Of a stretch of 64,000 nucleotides of DNA, positions 16,459-25,410 are shown piece after piece. Source of the DNA: Rhizobiales bacterium CCH10-E5 (GTDB lineage Bacteria > Pseudomonadota > Alphaproteobacteria > Rhizobiales > Beijerinckiaceae). The notes below the pieces were generated by a model that saw only the letters and a program-made list of their open reading frames with translations, was not told the DNA's origin and did no database searches. Every line of letters begins with the position of its first letter. Position 1 is the stretch's first letter. Made by a program: the position numbers and the translations under genes. Where the stretch lies: contig LSIG01000183.1 of the NCBI GenBank assembly GCA_001556125.1, positions 24,523-88,522 on the forward strand, read 5' to 3'.

Positions 16459-17400
16459 ATGCTGCGTTTCCTCGCTTTGCGTGCTGCCCGTGCGCTGCTG
16501 ACCGTTCTGATTTGCGTGTCCGCGGTCTTCCTCGCGCTGCGGCTGGCGGGCGACCCGGCCGACATCATGCTCTCGATCGACACGCCGCCCGATGTGCGCG
16601 CCCATTACCGCGAGCTCTGGGGGCTCGAGCGGCCGCTGATCGAGCAGTATGGCCGCTATCTCGCCGCCGTCGCGCAGGGCGATTTCGGCCTCTCCTTCGG
16701 CGACGACCGCCCGGCCTTCGAGGCGGTGCGCGAGGCGCTGCCCAAGACTTTTCTGCTCGGCGGGTCGGCCCTGCTGCTGGCGCTGCTGATCGGCCTGCCG
16801 CTCGGCGTGTTGGCGGCGCTACGGCACAACAGCGCCATCGACCGGCTGGCCATGGCCTCCGCCGTCTTCGGCTATGCGATCCCGGTCTTCTTCCTCGGCA
16901 TCCTGCTGATCCTGCTCTTTGCGCTAAAGCTGCGCGTGCTGCCCTCGGCGGGCTCGGAAACGGCCTGGCACCTCGTGCTGCCCACGATCACGCTGGCGCT
17001 GCCGCTGGCGGGGCGGCTGGCCCGCTTCGCGCGAACCTCGACGCTGGAGGTGCTCGGCAAGCCCTTCATCCGCGCCGCCCGTGGCCGGGGCGTGATGCCG
17101 CTTGCCGTGATCCTGCGCCACGCCTTGCCCAATGCGGCCGTGCCTCTTCTGATGTTCCTCGGCATCGAGATCGGCGGCATTCTCGCCGGCAGCGCCGTGG
17201 TCGAGACGATCTTCGCCTGGCCCGGCATCGGCCGGCTGCTGGTCGATTCGGTCTCGACGCGCGATCTCGCCGTCGTGCAGGCGGTGATCCTGACGGTGAC
17301 GGTCATCATGGTCGCCGCCAATCTGCTGGTCGACATCCTTCACATCCTGATCGATCCGCGCCTCGGCGGCTTCGCCCGCGCCACCGGAAAGCCGGCCTGA
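16459..17400 (+). CDS. ABC transporter permease, DppB/NikB-like
   Basis: A 313-residue inner-membrane permease of the peptide/nickel importer class. The N-terminus (FLALRAARALLTVLICVSAV) is the first membrane helix, and the EAA-type loop (GKPFIRAARGRGVMPLAVIL) and terminal LVDILHILIDPRL match DppB. About six transmembrane segments are visible. It overlaps the next permease by one base (TGATG). Together with 17400-18278, the binding protein at 19113 and the ATPases on the opposite strand it would make a full transporter. Confidence 0.93.
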   Translation: MLRFLALRAARALLTVLICVSAVFLALRLAGDPADIMLSIDTPPDVRAHYRELWGLERPLIEQYGRYLAAVAQGDFGLSFGDDRPAFEAVREALPKTFLLGGSALLLALLIGLPLGVLAALRHNSAIDRLAMASAVFGYAIPVFFLGILLILLFALKLRVLPSAGSETAWHLVLPTITLALPLAGRLARFARTSTLEVLGKPFIRAARGRGVMPLAVILRHALPNAAVPLLMFLGIEIGGILAGSAVVETIFAWPGIGRLLVDSVSTRDLAVVQAVILTVTVIMVAANLLVDILHILIDPRLGGFARATGKPA

Positions 17401-18278
17401 TGGCGAGCCTCGACGCCGTCTCCCTCCCGGCCTCCGGGGGCCGTCCGCACCGTCCGATGTCCCCCGTCGTCGGTCTGTCGGCCGGCTTCCTCGCGGCCGT
17501 GGTGGTCGTCGCGCTGCTTGCCGACTGGCTGGCGCCGATCCACTACACCACGCAGAACCTCGCAGCCCGGCTCAAGCCTCCCTTGTTCGAAAGCGGTGGC
17601 GTCACCCATTGGCTCGGCACGGACCAGCTCGGCCGCGACATCCTGAGCCGGCTGATCTTCGCGATCCGCACCTCGATTCTGATCGCCGTGCTGGGCACGC
17701 TGATCGGTGCCGTCTTCGGCACGCTGCTCGGCTTCGTCGCGGCCCGCTGCCGCGGCCTCGTCGATCAGGCGATCATGATGGCGGTCGATGCCCAGGCGGC
17801 GATTCCGGCCCTGTTCCTGGCGCTGACCATGCTCGCCTTCTTCGGCAACAACATCCTGCTCTTCATCGTGCTGGTGAGCATCGACGGCTGGGACCGCTAT
17901 ACGCGTCTTGCCCGCGGTCTCGTCATCTCCGAGCAGGAGAGCGACTACATCAACGCCGTCGAGGGGCTGGGCGCCTCGACGGCGCGCGTCATGCTCGGTC
18001 ATCTTCTGCCGAACATCGTCGCCGCATTGGTCGTCCAGGCGACACTGAACTTCCCCGGTACGATCCTGCTCGAAACCTCGCTGTCCTTCCTCGGCCTCGG
18101 GGTCCAGCCGCCGGAGACCTCGCTCGGCCTGATGCTGGGCGAGGGGCGGCGCTACCTGCTGAACGCCTGGTGGATCGCGGTCTTTCCAGGCCTCGCCATC
18201 TTCCTGACGACGTTGTCGATGAGCCTGTTCGGCGACTGGCTGCGCGACCGGTTCGACCCCACCACCCAGCGGACCTGA
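17400..18278 (+). CDS. ABC transporter permease, DppC/NikC-like
   Basis: A 292-residue permease with the DppC-type N-terminal extension and the marker HWLGTDQLGRDILSRLIFAI at about residues 67-86. The EAA loop (ESDYINAVEGLGASTARVM) contacts the ATPase. The C-terminus has the characteristic LSFLGLGVQPPETSLGLML segment. The start ATG 17400 overlaps the stop of the DppB-like gene. It is followed 2 bases later by a glycerophosphodiesterase, which hints at the transported substrate class. Confidence 0.93.
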   Translation: MASLDAVSLPASGGRPHRPMSPVVGLSAGFLAAVVVVALLADWLAPIHYTTQNLAARLKPPLFESGGVTHWLGTDQLGRDILSRLIFAIRTSILIAVLGTLIGAVFGTLLGFVAARCRGLVDQAIMMAVDAQAAIPALFLALTMLAFFGNNILLFIVLVSIDGWDRYTRLARGLVISEQESDYINAVEGLGASTARVMLGHLLPNIVAALVVQATLNFPGTILLETSLSFLGLGVQPPETSLGLMLGEGRRYLLNAWWIAVFPGLAIFLTTLSMSLFGDWLRDRFDPTTQRT

Positions 18279-18280
18279 CC

Positions 18281-19048
18281 ATGCCGTCTTCCGTCGCGGC
18301 GCCGCCGTTCCGCCCGCTCGCCATCGCCCATCGCGGCGGCGCCCTGCTCGCAGCCGAGAACACGGCGGCAGCCTTCACACGCGCCGCCGCCATCGGGGCC
18401 GACTGGGTCGAGACCGACCTTCGCCGCAGCAGAGACGGTTCGCTCGTCTGCCTGCACGATGCGGATCTGCTGCGGCTCGCGGGGGACCCGCGCCGCGTCG
18501 CCGAGACGGATCTGGCAACGCTGCGCCTCCTGGTGCCGGGGCTGATGACATTGCCGGAGGCGATCGCCGCGTCCGCCCCGCTCGGGCTCCTGCTCGACGT
18601 GAAGACGGCCGATCCCGCGCTTTTCCCCGAGATCCTGGCGGCGCTGGAGGAGGGCGGGGCACGGCGACGCGCGGTCCTCGGGCTCCGAGACCTTGGCCAG
18701 ATCGCGGCGGCGCGCGCGCTCGATCCCGCGGTCGCGATCCTCGGCCTGCTGCCGGATCCGGACGGCGCCGAGGCCGCCCGCCGCGCCGGCGCCGGCTGGT
18801 TCCGGCTCTGGCAGGGACAGGCCAGCGCCGCCCGCATCGCCGCCGCCCGGGCGGCGGGGTTGAAGGTCGCGATCATGGTCGGCCAGCCGCGTACGGTGCC
18901 GGAAGAGGGCTATCCGCCCTTCGGCGTCGGCTGCATCGATGCGGAAGGCCTCGTTCAGGTGCTGGCGCTGCGCCCCGACGCCGTGATGCTGGACGATCCG
19001 CGCCTGCTGCTGGCGGCCCGGCCTGTCACCGGGCTGTCGTCAAGCTGA
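18281..19048 (+). CDS. glycerophosphodiester phosphodiesterase family protein
   Basis: A 255-residue GDPD-family TIM-barrel enzyme that hydrolyses glycerophosphodiesters to an alcohol and glycerol-3-phosphate. The catalytic signature is present: His17-Arg18 (IAHRGG), Glu44 and Asp46 (WVETDLRRSRDG) and His59 (LHD). There is no signal peptide, so it would act in the cytoplasm on imported diesters. It lies 2 bases after the permease genes and before the binding-protein gene, so it is an operon member; its usual job suggests the importer brings in glycerophospho-compounds. That link is inferred. Confidence 0.9.
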   Translation: MPSSVAAPPFRPLAIAHRGGALLAAENTAAAFTRAAAIGADWVETDLRRSRDGSLVCLHDADLLRLAGDPRRVAETDLATLRLLVPGLMTLPEAIAASAPLGLLLDVKTADPALFPEILAALEEGGARRRAVLGLRDLGQIAAARALDPAVAILGLLPDPDGAEAARRAGAGWFRLWQGQASAARIAAARAAGLKVAIMVGQPRTVPEEGYPPFGVGCIDAEGLVQVLALRPDAVMLDDPRLLLAARPVTGLSSS

Positions 19049-19112
19049 GGCAAGCGGACGCCAGCGCGCAGGCGGCCGCCGGCGGCCTGCGCCAGCCCCT
19101 GCGAGGACCGCC

Positions 19113-20675
19113 ATGACCCTGATTTCCCGCCGCCGCTTCCTGGAGGCCGCCGCCGCCGCGCCGGTGCTCGCCGGCTCTCCGCTCGCCTTCGCCCAGGCCG
19201 ACAGGCGCCCCAGCTTCACCGTCGCCGTCGCCGATCTGCCCGCGACGCTGGAACCGGCTCGCGAGCTGTCCAATGTCGGGACCCGCGTCACCTATTCCAT
19301 CTTCGACACGCTGATCCGGCGCGACTTCCTCGGCGCCGCCGATGGCGGCGGCTCGCAGCTCAAGCCGCATCTGGCGACGACATGGGAGCGGGTCTCGCCG
19401 CAGGAGCTGGTGGTGACGCTGCGCCAGGGCGTCAAGTTCCACAATGGCGACGAGCTGACCTCGGAGGACGTCGCCTACACCTTCCGTGACGGCCGCCTCT
19501 GGGGCGAGAAGGCGCAGATCCCGGGCGGACGAGCCTATTTCGGCGTGCTGGCCGGCGTCGAGCCGATCGACCGCTACACGGTGCGCTTCCGCACCCGCGT
19601 GCCCGACGTTCTGCTCGAGCAGAGGCTCGCCTCCTGGTGCGCCTGGATCGTCAACAAGCGCGCCTATGAGGCGATGGGCTTCGAGGCCTATTCGCGCAAG
19701 CCGGTGGCGACCGGGCCTTATCGCGTCGTGTCGCATGCCGCCGCCGAAGCGACGGTGCTGGAGGCCTTCGACGACTACTTCATGGGCAAGCCGACGGCGC
19801 GTCGCGTCACGTTCCGGCGCGTGCCCGAACTGGCCGCGCGTGTCGCTGGGCTCGTCGCCGGAGACTATGACCTGATCACCAACATCCCGCCCGACCAGAT
19901 GAGCGTCGTCGGCGCCTACAAGGACATCGACGTCCGTTCCGTGGTGCTGGCCAATGTCCATGTGCTGGCCTTCAACGAGCAGGACAAGGTTCTGGCCGAC
20001 AAGCGCATCCGTCAGGCGCTGTCGCTGGCGATCGACCGTCAGAAGCTGGTCGACACGCTCTGGCAGGGCACGGCGCAGGTGCCGGCTGGCCACAACTACC
20101 CCGAATACGGGCAGATGTTCGTCGAAGGCCGCAAGCTCGCTTACGATCCCGCCAAGGCCAGGGGACTGCTGCAGGAGGCGGGCTACAAGGGCGAGCCGAT
20201 CGTCTACCGCACCATGGCGAACTACTACACCAATGCGCTGGAGGCGGCCCAGATCCTGGTCGAGCAGTGGAAGGCGGTCGGTCTCAATGCCTCGCTGCAG
20301 GTCGTCGAGAACTCGGCGCAGATGCGCGGGCCGGGCGTCCAGATCTTCAACTGGTCGAACTCGACGCGCCTGCCCGATCCGCTCGGCGCGATCTGGGTCG
20401 CCTGGGGGCCGGCCGGAGAGGTCCAGGTGTCGAAATTCTGGACCTCGACCGCCGCCTTCAACGCCGCCGGGACCGCGCTCGAGGCGGAGACCGATCCGGC
20501 CCGCCGCAAGGCCCTGTTCACGCAGATGCTCGACATCTTCGAGGACGAGGCACCGGCCACCATCCTCTACCAGCCGAGCGAGGCCTACGCGATCAAGCGC
20601 TCGATCGCCTGGCGGCCGACCACCTTCTATTTCATGGATCTGCGGCCGGACAATCTCGCCTTCGCCAAGAGCTGA
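19113..20675 (+). CDS. ABC transporter substrate-binding protein, family 5 (peptide/nickel class)
   Basis: A 520-residue periplasmic binding protein of the SBP_bac_5 family. It begins with a Tat-like signal (SRRRFLEAAAAAPVLAGS) and shows the usual segments: FDTLIRRDF, LRQGVKFHNGDELTSEDVAY, and IRQALSLAIDRQKLV. It is the last gene of the plus-strand part of the importer operon and ends near a GC-rich hairpin. The true ligand cannot be inferred from sequence; the neighbouring glycerophosphodiesterase and phosphatase-like gene argue for a phosphorylated organic solute rather than peptides. Confidence 0.92.
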   Translation: MTLISRRRFLEAAAAAPVLAGSPLAFAQADRRPSFTVAVADLPATLEPARELSNVGTRVTYSIFDTLIRRDFLGAADGGGSQLKPHLATTWERVSPQELVVTLRQGVKFHNGDELTSEDVAYTFRDGRLWGEKAQIPGGRAYFGVLAGVEPIDRYTVRFRTRVPDVLLEQRLASWCAWIVNKRAYEAMGFEAYSRKPVATGPYRVVSHAAAEATVLEAFDDYFMGKPTARRVTFRRVPELAARVAGLVAGDYDLITNIPPDQMSVVGAYKDIDVRSVVLANVHVLAFNEQDKVLADKRIRQALSLAIDRQKLVDTLWQGTAQVPAGHNYPEYGQMFVEGRKLAYDPAKARGLLQEAGYKGEPIVYRTMANYYTNALEAAQILVEQWKAVGLNASLQVVENSAQMRGPGVQIFNWSNSTRLPDPLGAIWVAWGPAGEVQVSKFWTSTAAFNAAGTALEAETDPARRKALFTQMLDIFEDEAPATILYQPSEAYAIKRSIAWRPTTFYFMDLRPDNLAFAKS

Positions 20676-20698
20676 GAACCGTTCCGGCCGACGGGGAC

Positions 20699-20718
20699 GG
20701 GCGGCCGCGGGGCCGCCC
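20699..20718. terminator. possible bidirectional terminator hairpin
   Basis: GGGCGGCC (20699-20706) and GGCCGCCC (20711-20718) form a perfect 8-bp stem with a 4-base loop between two convergent genes. There is no T-run on either side, so it may only stabilise 3' ends. Confidence 0.45.
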
Positions 20719-20726
20719 GGCCACCC

Positions 20727-22202
20727 TCATTGCCCGCCGCCGAGGATGAAGCGGCGGCCGTCCTGCTCGACGATCTCGACCGTCTGGTTGAAGGCGCCGC
20801 GCCCGGCCGAATAGGACTGGGCATGTGCCTCCTCGCGCGCCGGCTTCGCCAGGTTGCGGCCGACCATGGTCGCCGCCGGCGCGACGCCGAGCAGGCCCAG
20901 CACCGTCGGGGCGATGTCGATGATCCCGGCTGGCTCCTGAGATACGGCGCCCGGCTGATCCGCGTCTCCCCGGGCGACGATCAGCACCGTGTTGAGCTCG
21001 TGCGGGTTGATGCCGCCATGCATGCCGCCGCCCAGCGGCACATCGCCGGGTGTCATCGCGCCCAGGCCCGGCAGGCCGTAAGGGTCCGCCTCCAGACCGG
21101 ATTTCAGGATGAACATGAGCTCGGGCTGGCGCGCATGGCCCGCCCCCATCAGGCCGAGCGAGAGCGTGCCCTCGACTTGGCCTTCGACACCGTTGCGGTC
21201 GGCCGAGAGAACATGGCCGATGGCGGGCTGCTCCATCAGCCAGGCCGCAAGGCGGGCGAGCGTCGCGCGGTCGGCGGGATCGCGCAGGCGGATCTCACCG
21301 CTGATGCCGCCGGTGGCAGTGAGCGCGGCTTCGCCGATCTCCTTTGTGGCGCTGAGGCTGAAGCCGGCCGCGACAGCGGCGTCGAACAGGGGCTCGACCG
21401 AGCCGGTCGAGATCTGGCCGTGGTCGGAGGCGGCGATCACGGCGATGCGCTCGGCTTCCCACTGCGCCTCCACCCAGTCGAGGATGGTCCCGAAGGCACG
21501 ATCGGCCTCCTTCAGCCCGGCCTTCGCCTCGGGGGATCCGAGGCCGCGGTAATGGAAAGTGGTGTCGGGCTCGTTGAACCAGATCAGCGCGACATCGGGC
21601 GCCAGCACGGGCAGCACATGCTCGCTCATCAGCCGGCCGCCATAGGCGAGTTCGGAAATCCGGGGCATCTCCCGCGGCGGCAGCGGGCCGAGAAGGGCGA
21701 GCGCCTGCTCGACCGCTTCCGGCGTCTGGGTTGCGCCCGTGCCATGGACGGAAAACGTCCAGTGGCCGTTGGCGCGGGCACGGGAATTGATGAAGTGCGC
21801 CGAACCCGGCGAGCCGACATGGACGACGGCAAGGCGCTTGCCGGCCTGCGCCAGCCGGTCGCCCAGGGTCTCGACATCGACCAGCCGGCCCTCGTGATGG
21901 GCCTCCGCACGGCGCAGCATCGCGGCGTCGCTGGTGTCGAAGATCCGCTCGGGTATCGCCTCGCGATGGTGGAAGGCGTTGCCGACGATGCCGTGGACGC
22001 CGGGCGGGGCGCCTGTGGCGATCGAGGTGGTGGCGACACGGGTCACGGAGGGGAAGACGCTGCGTGCCCGGCGGAACCAGGTGCCGCGCGCGGCCAGCCG
22101 CAGCAGGTTCGGCGTCACCTCGGGGCTCAGCATGTCGGGACGAAGACCGTCGAAGACCGCGACGACGACTCGGTCGGCGGGAGGAGTATCGTGCGGGTTC
22201 AT
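20727..22202 (-). CDS. alkaline phosphatase family protein (nucleotide pyrophosphatase/phosphodiesterase type)
   Basis: A 491-residue enzyme of the alkaline-phosphatase superfamily, type I phosphodiesterase branch. Metal and nucleophile residues are recognisable: Asp18 in VVAVFDGLRPD, the nucleophile Thr54 in SVFPSVTRVATTS, the SDHGQ pair further on, and a late His in GMHGGINP. No signal peptide is seen, so it is probably cytoplasmic. It heads away from the convergent binding protein and lies directly downstream of the two ATPase genes, so it belongs to the second half of the importer locus. Together with the glycerophosphodiesterase it suggests catabolism of imported phosphodiesters or phosphonates. 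Confidence 0.88.
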   Translation of the reverse strand: MNPHDTPPADRVVVAVFDGLRPDMLSPEVTPNLLRLAARGTWFRRARSVFPSVTRVATTSIATGAPPGVHGIVGNAFHHREAIPERIFDTSDAAMLRRAEAHHEGRLVDVETLGDRLAQAGKRLAVVHVGSPGSAHFINSRARANGHWTFSVHGTGATQTPEAVEQALALLGPLPPREMPRISELAYGGRLMSEHVLPVLAPDVALIWFNEPDTTFHYRGLGSPEAKAGLKEADRAFGTILDWVEAQWEAERIAVIAASDHGQISTGSVEPLFDAAVAAGFSLSATKEIGEAALTATGGISGEIRLRDPADRATLARLAAWLMEQPAIGHVLSADRNGVEGQVEGTLSLGLMGAGHARQPELMFILKSGLEADPYGLPGLGAMTPGDVPLGGGMHGGINPHELNTVLIVARGDADQPGAVSQEPAGIIDIAPTVLGLLGVAPAATMVGRNLAKPAREEAHAQSYSAGRGAFNQTVEIVEQDGRRFILGGGQ

Positions 22203-22239
22203 GGGCAGAGGCTTCCGGCGGGGAGAGGAGACGAGGCGG

Positions 22240-23226
22240 TCAGGCGGCCGCCGCGACGGCGGGCGCGGCGGGAACGAGATGGCAGGCGGCGAGCCGGCCG
22301 TCGGCGCTCGGGCGCAGGGCGGGTTGCTCCTCCCGGCAGCGGGCGACGGCGCGCGGGCAGCGCGGATGGAAGGCGCAGCCGGCCGGCCGGTCAACCGGAT
22401 TCGGCGGGTCGCCCTGGAGGATGATGCGCTCGCGCGTCCCGCGCAACGCCGTCGGCACCGCCGAGACCAGCGCCTGGGTGTAGGGATGCGCCGGGGCATG
22501 GAACAGCGCCTCGGGTGGGCCCTGCTCGACGATCCGGCCAAGATACATCACCGCGACCTCGTCCGCGATCTGCCGCACGACCTTGAGATCATGGCTGATG
22601 AAGAGATAGGCCGTGCCGAAACGGGCCTGGAGATCCTGCAGCAGGTTGATGACCTGTGCCGCGACGGAGACGTCGAGCGCGGAGATCGGCTCGTCGCAGA
22701 CCAGCAGGCCGGGATTCAGCACCAGGGCGCGGGCAAGGACCACCCGCTGCCGCTGCCCGCCGGAGAGTTCGTGCGGATAGCGCGCGAACAGGTCGCGGCG
22801 CAGCCCCACCGCCTCGAACAGCGCCAGCGCCTTCTCGCGACGGGCTTCGACATTCACCTCCAGCGCATGGATCGCCAGCGGCTCGACGACCTGATCGCCG
22901 ACGGGCAGGCGGCGGTCGAGCGCGGCGAGCGGGTCCTGAGGCACCATCTGCATGCGCTGCCGCAGCGCCCGCCAGGCCCGGTCGCGCTGCGCACCGACGG
23001 GGCCGCCCTCGAAGAGGATCGTCCCGCGCGTCGCCGGCAGCAGGCCGAGAACGAGCTTCGCGGTGGTCGACTTGCCGCAGCCCGACTCGCCGACGATGCC
23101 GAGCGTGCGCCCGGCCATGAGCGAGAAGCTGACCCCGTCCACCGCATGCAGCAGCCGGCGACGGCCGCCCGCGAGCGCCACCGGGTATTGGCGGGCCAGA
23201 TCACGGACTTCCAGCAGCGCGCTCAT
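22240..23226 (-). CDS. ABC transporter ATP-binding protein, DppF-like
   Basis: A 328-residue ATPase of the oligopeptide/nickel class. Walker A is GESGCGKSTT, the signature is LSGGQRQRVVLARAL and Walker B ends LLVCDEP. A C-terminal extension with CAFHPRCP holds the cysteine cluster common in DppD/DppF. The ATG overlaps the stop of the DppD-like gene (ATGA). It should pair with the DppD-like subunit and the permeases at 16459-18278 on the other strand. Confidence 0.93.
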   Translation of the reverse strand: MSALLEVRDLARQYPVALAGGRRRLLHAVDGVSFSLMAGRTLGIVGESGCGKSTTAKLVLGLLPATRGTILFEGGPVGAQRDRAWRALRQRMQMVPQDPLAALDRRLPVGDQVVEPLAIHALEVNVEARREKALALFEAVGLRRDLFARYPHELSGGQRQRVVLARALVLNPGLLVCDEPISALDVSVAAQVINLLQDLQARFGTAYLFISHDLKVVRQIADEVAVMYLGRIVEQGPPEALFHAPAHPYTQALVSAVPTALRGTRERIILQGDPPNPVDRPAGCAFHPRCPRAVARCREEQPALRPSADGRLAACHLVPAAPAVAAAA

Positions 23227-24296
23227 GACAGGGCCTCGGCCAGGGCGGACATGGCGGGTGGCGGGAGCGCCGCGTCGGTCAGCGCCGTTTCGGCCAGCCG
23301 CAGGCAGGCCGCCCGGCGGTCCTGCCCGGCATAAGTCAGCGCCGGCACCTCGCTGTGGCAGGCCTCCGCCGCGATCGGACAACGCGGCGCGAAGGCGCAG
23401 CCTTCCGGCATGGCCTCCGGCGAAGGCACGGTGCCGGGGATCGGTGTCAGGCGCCGGCGCGGGCCGGTCAGCGTCGGCAGCGCCGCGAGCAGCCCGCGCG
23501 CATAGGGGTGACGCGGCCGCGACAGCAATTCCGCCGTCGGCGCCGTCTCGACGATGCGGCCGGCATACATCACGGCCACGCGGTCGCAGAGATCGGCGAC
23601 CACGCCGAGATCATGCGAGATCAGCACCAGCCCCATGCCCGTCTCGGCGCGAATGTCGCGGATCAGGTCGAGGATCTGGGCCTGGATGGTCGCGTCGAGC
23701 GCGGTCGTTGGCTCGTCCGCGACCAGCACTTCGGGCTGCCCGGCGAGGGCGAGCGCGATCATCACGCGCTGGTTCATGCCGCCGGAGAATTCATGGGGAT
23801 ACTGCCCCAGCCGGCGCGGCGCGTCGGCGATGCCGACACGGTCGAGCAGCCGCAGCGCCTCGGCCCGGGCCGCAGCCCCGCGCAGGCCGCGATGCAGCGC
23901 CAGCACCTCGCCGAGCTGCGTCCCGATCCGCTGCACCGGGTTGAGCGAACTGGTCGGGTCCTGGAAGATCAGGCCGATCCGACCGCCGCGGACGCGGGCG
24001 ATCTCTCGCTCGCCGAGACGGGTGAGATCCATGCCCTGCAGCCGCACCGCGCCCCGTGTGGCGACGCCGCGGCCGAGCAGGCGCAGCGCCGCGAGCCAGG
24101 TCACGCTCTTGCCGCAGCCGGATTCGCCGACGATGCCGAGCGCCTCTCCGGGGGACAGCGTCAGGTCGATGCCGCGCACGACGTCGACCGGCCGGTCGCG
24201 ACCGGGGAAGGCGACGCCGAAATCCCGCAGCTCGAGCAGCGGGTCGTGGGCGCCAGCTTGGCGAGGATCGGAAGCGGGCTGCGGAAACACCGTCAT
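23223..24296 (-). CDS. ABC transporter ATP-binding protein, DppD-like
   Basis: A 357-residue ATPase with Walker A GESGCGKS, Q-loop IFQDPTSSLNPVQRIG, signature FSGGMNQRVMIALAL and Walker B VLVADEP, followed by the DppD-type C-terminal region with GCAFAPRCPIAAEAC. It is the first gene of the minus-strand operon (DppD-DppF-phosphatase). A 124-base divergent gap separates it from a LysR regulator that may control it. ATG 24296 is used; longer in-frame extension would run into the regulator. Confidence 0.92.
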   Translation of the reverse strand: MTVFPQPASDPRQAGAHDPLLELRDFGVAFPGRDRPVDVVRGIDLTLSPGEALGIVGESGCGKSVTWLAALRLLGRGVATRGAVRLQGMDLTRLGEREIARVRGGRIGLIFQDPTSSLNPVQRIGTQLGEVLALHRGLRGAAARAEALRLLDRVGIADAPRRLGQYPHEFSGGMNQRVMIALALAGQPEVLVADEPTTALDATIQAQILDLIRDIRAETGMGLVLISHDLGVVADLCDRVAVMYAGRIVETAPTAELLSRPRHPYARGLLAALPTLTGPRRRLTPIPGTVPSPEAMPEGCAFAPRCPIAAEACHSEVPALTYAGQDRRAACLRLAETALTDAALPPPAMSALAEALS

Positions 24297-24323
24297 GACG
24301 CCGCAGATACAGCCCGCTCCATG

Positions 24324-24339
24324 ACCGTCTCGTGACGGT
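24324..24339. promoter_or_regulatory. inverted repeat in the LysR/dppD divergent promoter region
   Basis: ACCGT (24324-24328) and ACGGT (24335-24339) form a short dyad in the 124-base gap between the LysR gene and the DppD-like gene. Its place fits a LysR operator, but the repeat is short and the assignment is weak. Confidence 0.3.
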
Positions 24340-24420
24340 GGCCATCCCGCATTTGCCGCGCGCCGCCGCCTGTGGTTTGCGTGGAGCGAACCGCGCGAGC
24401 GGGACCGACGGAGCCGTGCC

Positions 24421-25299
24421 GTGAACAGCCGCCAGATCGAGATCTTCGTCGCCGTCATGAAGGCCGGCACGATCTCGCGCGCGGCCGAATTGCTCGGCGT
24501 CACCCAGCCCGGCGTCAGCCGCACCATCGCCGATCTCGAAGCCTCCGTCGGTTTCCTGCTGTTCGACCGGGTGCGCAACCGCATCGTGCCGACGCCGGAG
24601 GGCCGTCTGCTCTATGACGAGGTCCAGGCCGCCTTTCGCGGTATGGACAAGATCCGCTCCGCCGCCGCCCGCATCCGCGACCATGGCGCCGGCCAGATCC
24701 GGGTCGCCTCGCTCTCGGCACTGGGCTCCTCGCTCGTGCCGCGAGCCGTCAGGCGCTTCCGCGACCGGCGCCCGGATACGGCGGTGACGCTGATGGTGCT
24801 GCCCTCGCGCGATGTCCGCAACGGCGTCGTCTCCGGCGAGTTCGATCTCGGTCTCGCCGCCGACGAGGTCGATGTCAGCGGCCTGGTCCACCAGCCCTTC
24901 GTGTCGCCGCGCGCGCTCTGCGCGATCCCGCTCGGCCACCCGCTCGCCGAGCACAGCCTGGTGACGCCGCATGATCTCGCCGGGCTCGATTTCGTCGCCT
25001 ATGTGCCGGAAGACCGGGCGCGCCAACGGCTCGACCTCGCCATCGCAGAGGCCGGCGCTGCGCCGCCGCGCATCGTCGTCGAGACGATCTACGCCGCCAC
25101 CGTCTTCGCGCTGATTTCCGAAGGGGTGGGCGTCGGCCTGGTCAGCCCCTATGCGATCGCGGGCTTCGATCAATCGCGGATCGTGCTGCGGCCCTTCGAG
25201 CCCGCGGTGCACAGCAAGAGCGTTCTGCTGCTGCCGGCCGACCGGCCGAAATCGCAGCTGGTGCGGGATTTCATCGATTGTCTGATGGCCGAGCGTTGA
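24421..25299 (+). CDS. LysR family transcriptional regulator
   Basis: A 292-residue LysR regulator with the N-terminal winged helix-turn-helix (residues 1-60; QIEIFVAVMKAGTISRAAEL, TQPGVSRTIADLE) and a periplasmic-binding-like effector domain from about residue 90. The start is GTG 24421. It is divergent from the ABC ATPase operon (classical LysR arrangement) and is followed by a cystathionine beta-lyase-like gene on its own strand, so it could control either. The effector is unknown. Confidence 0.92.
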   Translation: MNSRQIEIFVAVMKAGTISRAAELLGVTQPGVSRTIADLEASVGFLLFDRVRNRIVPTPEGRLLYDEVQAAFRGMDKIRSAAARIRDHGAGQIRVASLSALGSSLVPRAVRRFRDRRPDTAVTLMVLPSRDVRNGVVSGEFDLGLAADEVDVSGLVHQPFVSPRALCAIPLGHPLAEHSLVTPHDLAGLDFVAYVPEDRARQRLDLAIAEAGAAPPRIVVETIYAATVFALISEGVGVGLVSPYAIAGFDQSRIVLRPFEPAVHSKSVLLLPADRPKSQLVRDFIDCLMAER

Positions 25300-25410
25300 G
25301 CTGCCCGTCTCGGCGGCTTAGGGCATAACATCCAGGTATCGTCTTATGCCTATCGCCTGATTGCGGCGATGGGGCGATGGCTTACGCATGGGTCCAGAGA
25401 GGGATTTTCC

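Noticed and set aside
20730..22424. Plus-strand open frame of 564 codons opposite the phosphatase-family gene
   Set aside because: The minus-strand gene has intact catalytic motifs; the plus frame has none.
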